Source of the DNA: JBECKW01 sp040235505 | GTDB taxonomy: Bacteria > Desulfobacterota > Desulfobacteria > Desulfobacterales > JAFDDL01 | Assembly: GCA_040235505.1 (NCBI GenBank) | Contig: JBECKW010000017.1 | Span: forward strand, 62,001-126,000 | DNA: 64,000 nt | Reading direction: 5' to 3' | Shown: one piece after another, positions 63,575 to 64,000 of the stretch | Layout of the letters: every line of letters begins with the position of its first letter | Position numbering within the stretch: the stretch's first letter is position 1 | Program-made: the position numbers and the translations under genes | The notes under the pieces: model-generated | The model's input: only the letters and a program-made list of their open reading frames with translations | Told to the model about the DNA's origin: nothing | Database searches by the model: none

Positions 63575-63596
63575 CCCGAATAGAGATCGGGTTTTT
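63575..63596 (+). promoter_or_regulatory. Small hairpin plus T run in the pta leader
   Basis: CCCGA, seven-base loop, TCGGG, then TTTTT, ending just before the AGGAGAAAGT ribosome site. It resembles a weak intrinsic terminator or translation-control stem. Confidence 0.35.
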
Positions 63597-63610
63597 AATA
63601 AGGAGAAAGT

Positions 63611-64000
63611 ATGAATACAAATATAATAGAACAATTCAAGCTGAAGGCCAAAAGCAACCCGAAAAAGGTGGTTTTACCCGAAGCCAATGAGGAAAAGATA
63701 CTGCGCGCAGCGCGTCAGGTGAAGGATGCAGGTATTGCCGAGCCGATTCTTGTGGGAGAACCGGAGACGATCCAGACCGTGGCGGCCGAGATCGGCGTTT
63801 CTCTGGACGGGCTGCCCATTGTGGACCATACCAATGAGGAGAAGGTCGATTATTATGCAAACGAGTTTGCTAAAATTGACACCATGTTTTCGGTGAAGTC
63901 CCTGAAACGGAAGATGAAAAGCCCTCTGAATTATGCAGCCATGATGGTGCGTTTCTCAGATGCCGATTGCATTCTGGCCGGTCTCAGCCACACGACGGGG
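63611..64000 (+). CDS. pta: Phosphate acetyltransferase Pta, 5' part only
   Basis: The first 130 residues of a class I Pta: NPKKVVLPEANEEKILRAARQ, PILVGEP and ADCILAGLSHTTG. Pta interconverts acetyl-CoA and acetyl phosphate for acetate/energy metabolism; ackA may follow outside the window. Related phosphate butyryltransferase is less likely. AGGAGAAAGT lies just upstream. The rest is cut by the window end. Confidence 0.93.
   Translation, partial: MNTNIIEQFKLKAKSNPKKVVLPEANEEKILRAARQVKDAGIAEPILVGEPETIQTVAAEIGVSLDGLPIVDHTNEEKVDYYANEFAKIDTMFSVKSLKRKMKSPLNYAAMMVRFSDADCILAGLSHTTG

Overview
The window reads as the chromosome of a dissimilatory sulfate-reducing deltaproteobacterium (Desulfobacterota, probably a Desulfobacterales member). 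The best evidence is a complete APS reductase operon (aprBA) followed directly by its electron-donating membrane complex genes (qmoABC), next to a tungsten/molybdenum aldehyde:ferredoxin oxidoreductase locus. No tRNA, rRNA, CRISPR array or intact insertion sequence was recognised.

Layout. 1-10 kb: a minus-strand housekeeping block (mnmE, khpB/jag, yidC, yidD, rnpA, rpmH), then rng and its B12-binding/radical-SAM partner. 9-12.5 kb: a periplasmic HtrA/Deg protease, asnS and thyX. 12.5-17.3 kb: gyrB and dnaN (overlapping), plus an RdgC-like gene interrupted by an in-frame stop. An AT-rich gap at about 17.3-17.65 kb separates these leftward genes from rightward ones and is a candidate replication origin. 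17.6-25 kb: a fused EndoQ-like PHP nuclease/UvrD helicase, a PilB/GspE ATPase with eight tandem N-terminal repeats, and a MinD-like ATPase. 25-34.6 kb (minus): a RelA/SpoT homologue with a decayed synthetase domain, small regulators, then the infC-rpmI-rplT-pheS-pheT translation operon, with infC probably starting at ATA, then tadA and a nuclease-like gene. 34.6-41.7 kb (plus): a dGTPase-like HD protein, two Cys-cluster proteins, and a tight three-gene sucrose operon (fructokinase, sucrose-phosphate synthase/phosphatase, sucrose phosphorylase). 43.3-51 kb: aprBA-qmoABC. 51-54 kb: uppP and a CocE/NonD hydrolase. 54.5-59.8 kb: an aldehyde oxidoreductase locus (xdhC-like, AOR, moaD-like, hesA-like, unknown genes). 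59.8-64 kb: arfB, a response regulator with an internally duplicated partner protein, a lipoprotein parvulin/thioredoxin fusion, trmO and the start of pta.

How the genes work together. Apr reduces APS to sulfite using electrons that Qmo takes from menaquinol. The AOR locus would link aldehyde oxidation to low-potential ferredoxin and carries its own cofactor-handling genes. The sucrose operon encodes both synthesis and phosphorolysis with recapture of fructose, which fits sucrose as a compatible solute or reserve.

Most likely to repay follow-up: the EndoQ-UvrD fusion, the eight-repeat PilB, the self-contained sucrose cycle, the AOR locus with a His-rich membrane protein and a palindromic operator, the duplicated-domain protein/receiver pair, the parvulin-thioredoxin lipoprotein, and two genes that appear to need non-canonical start codons.
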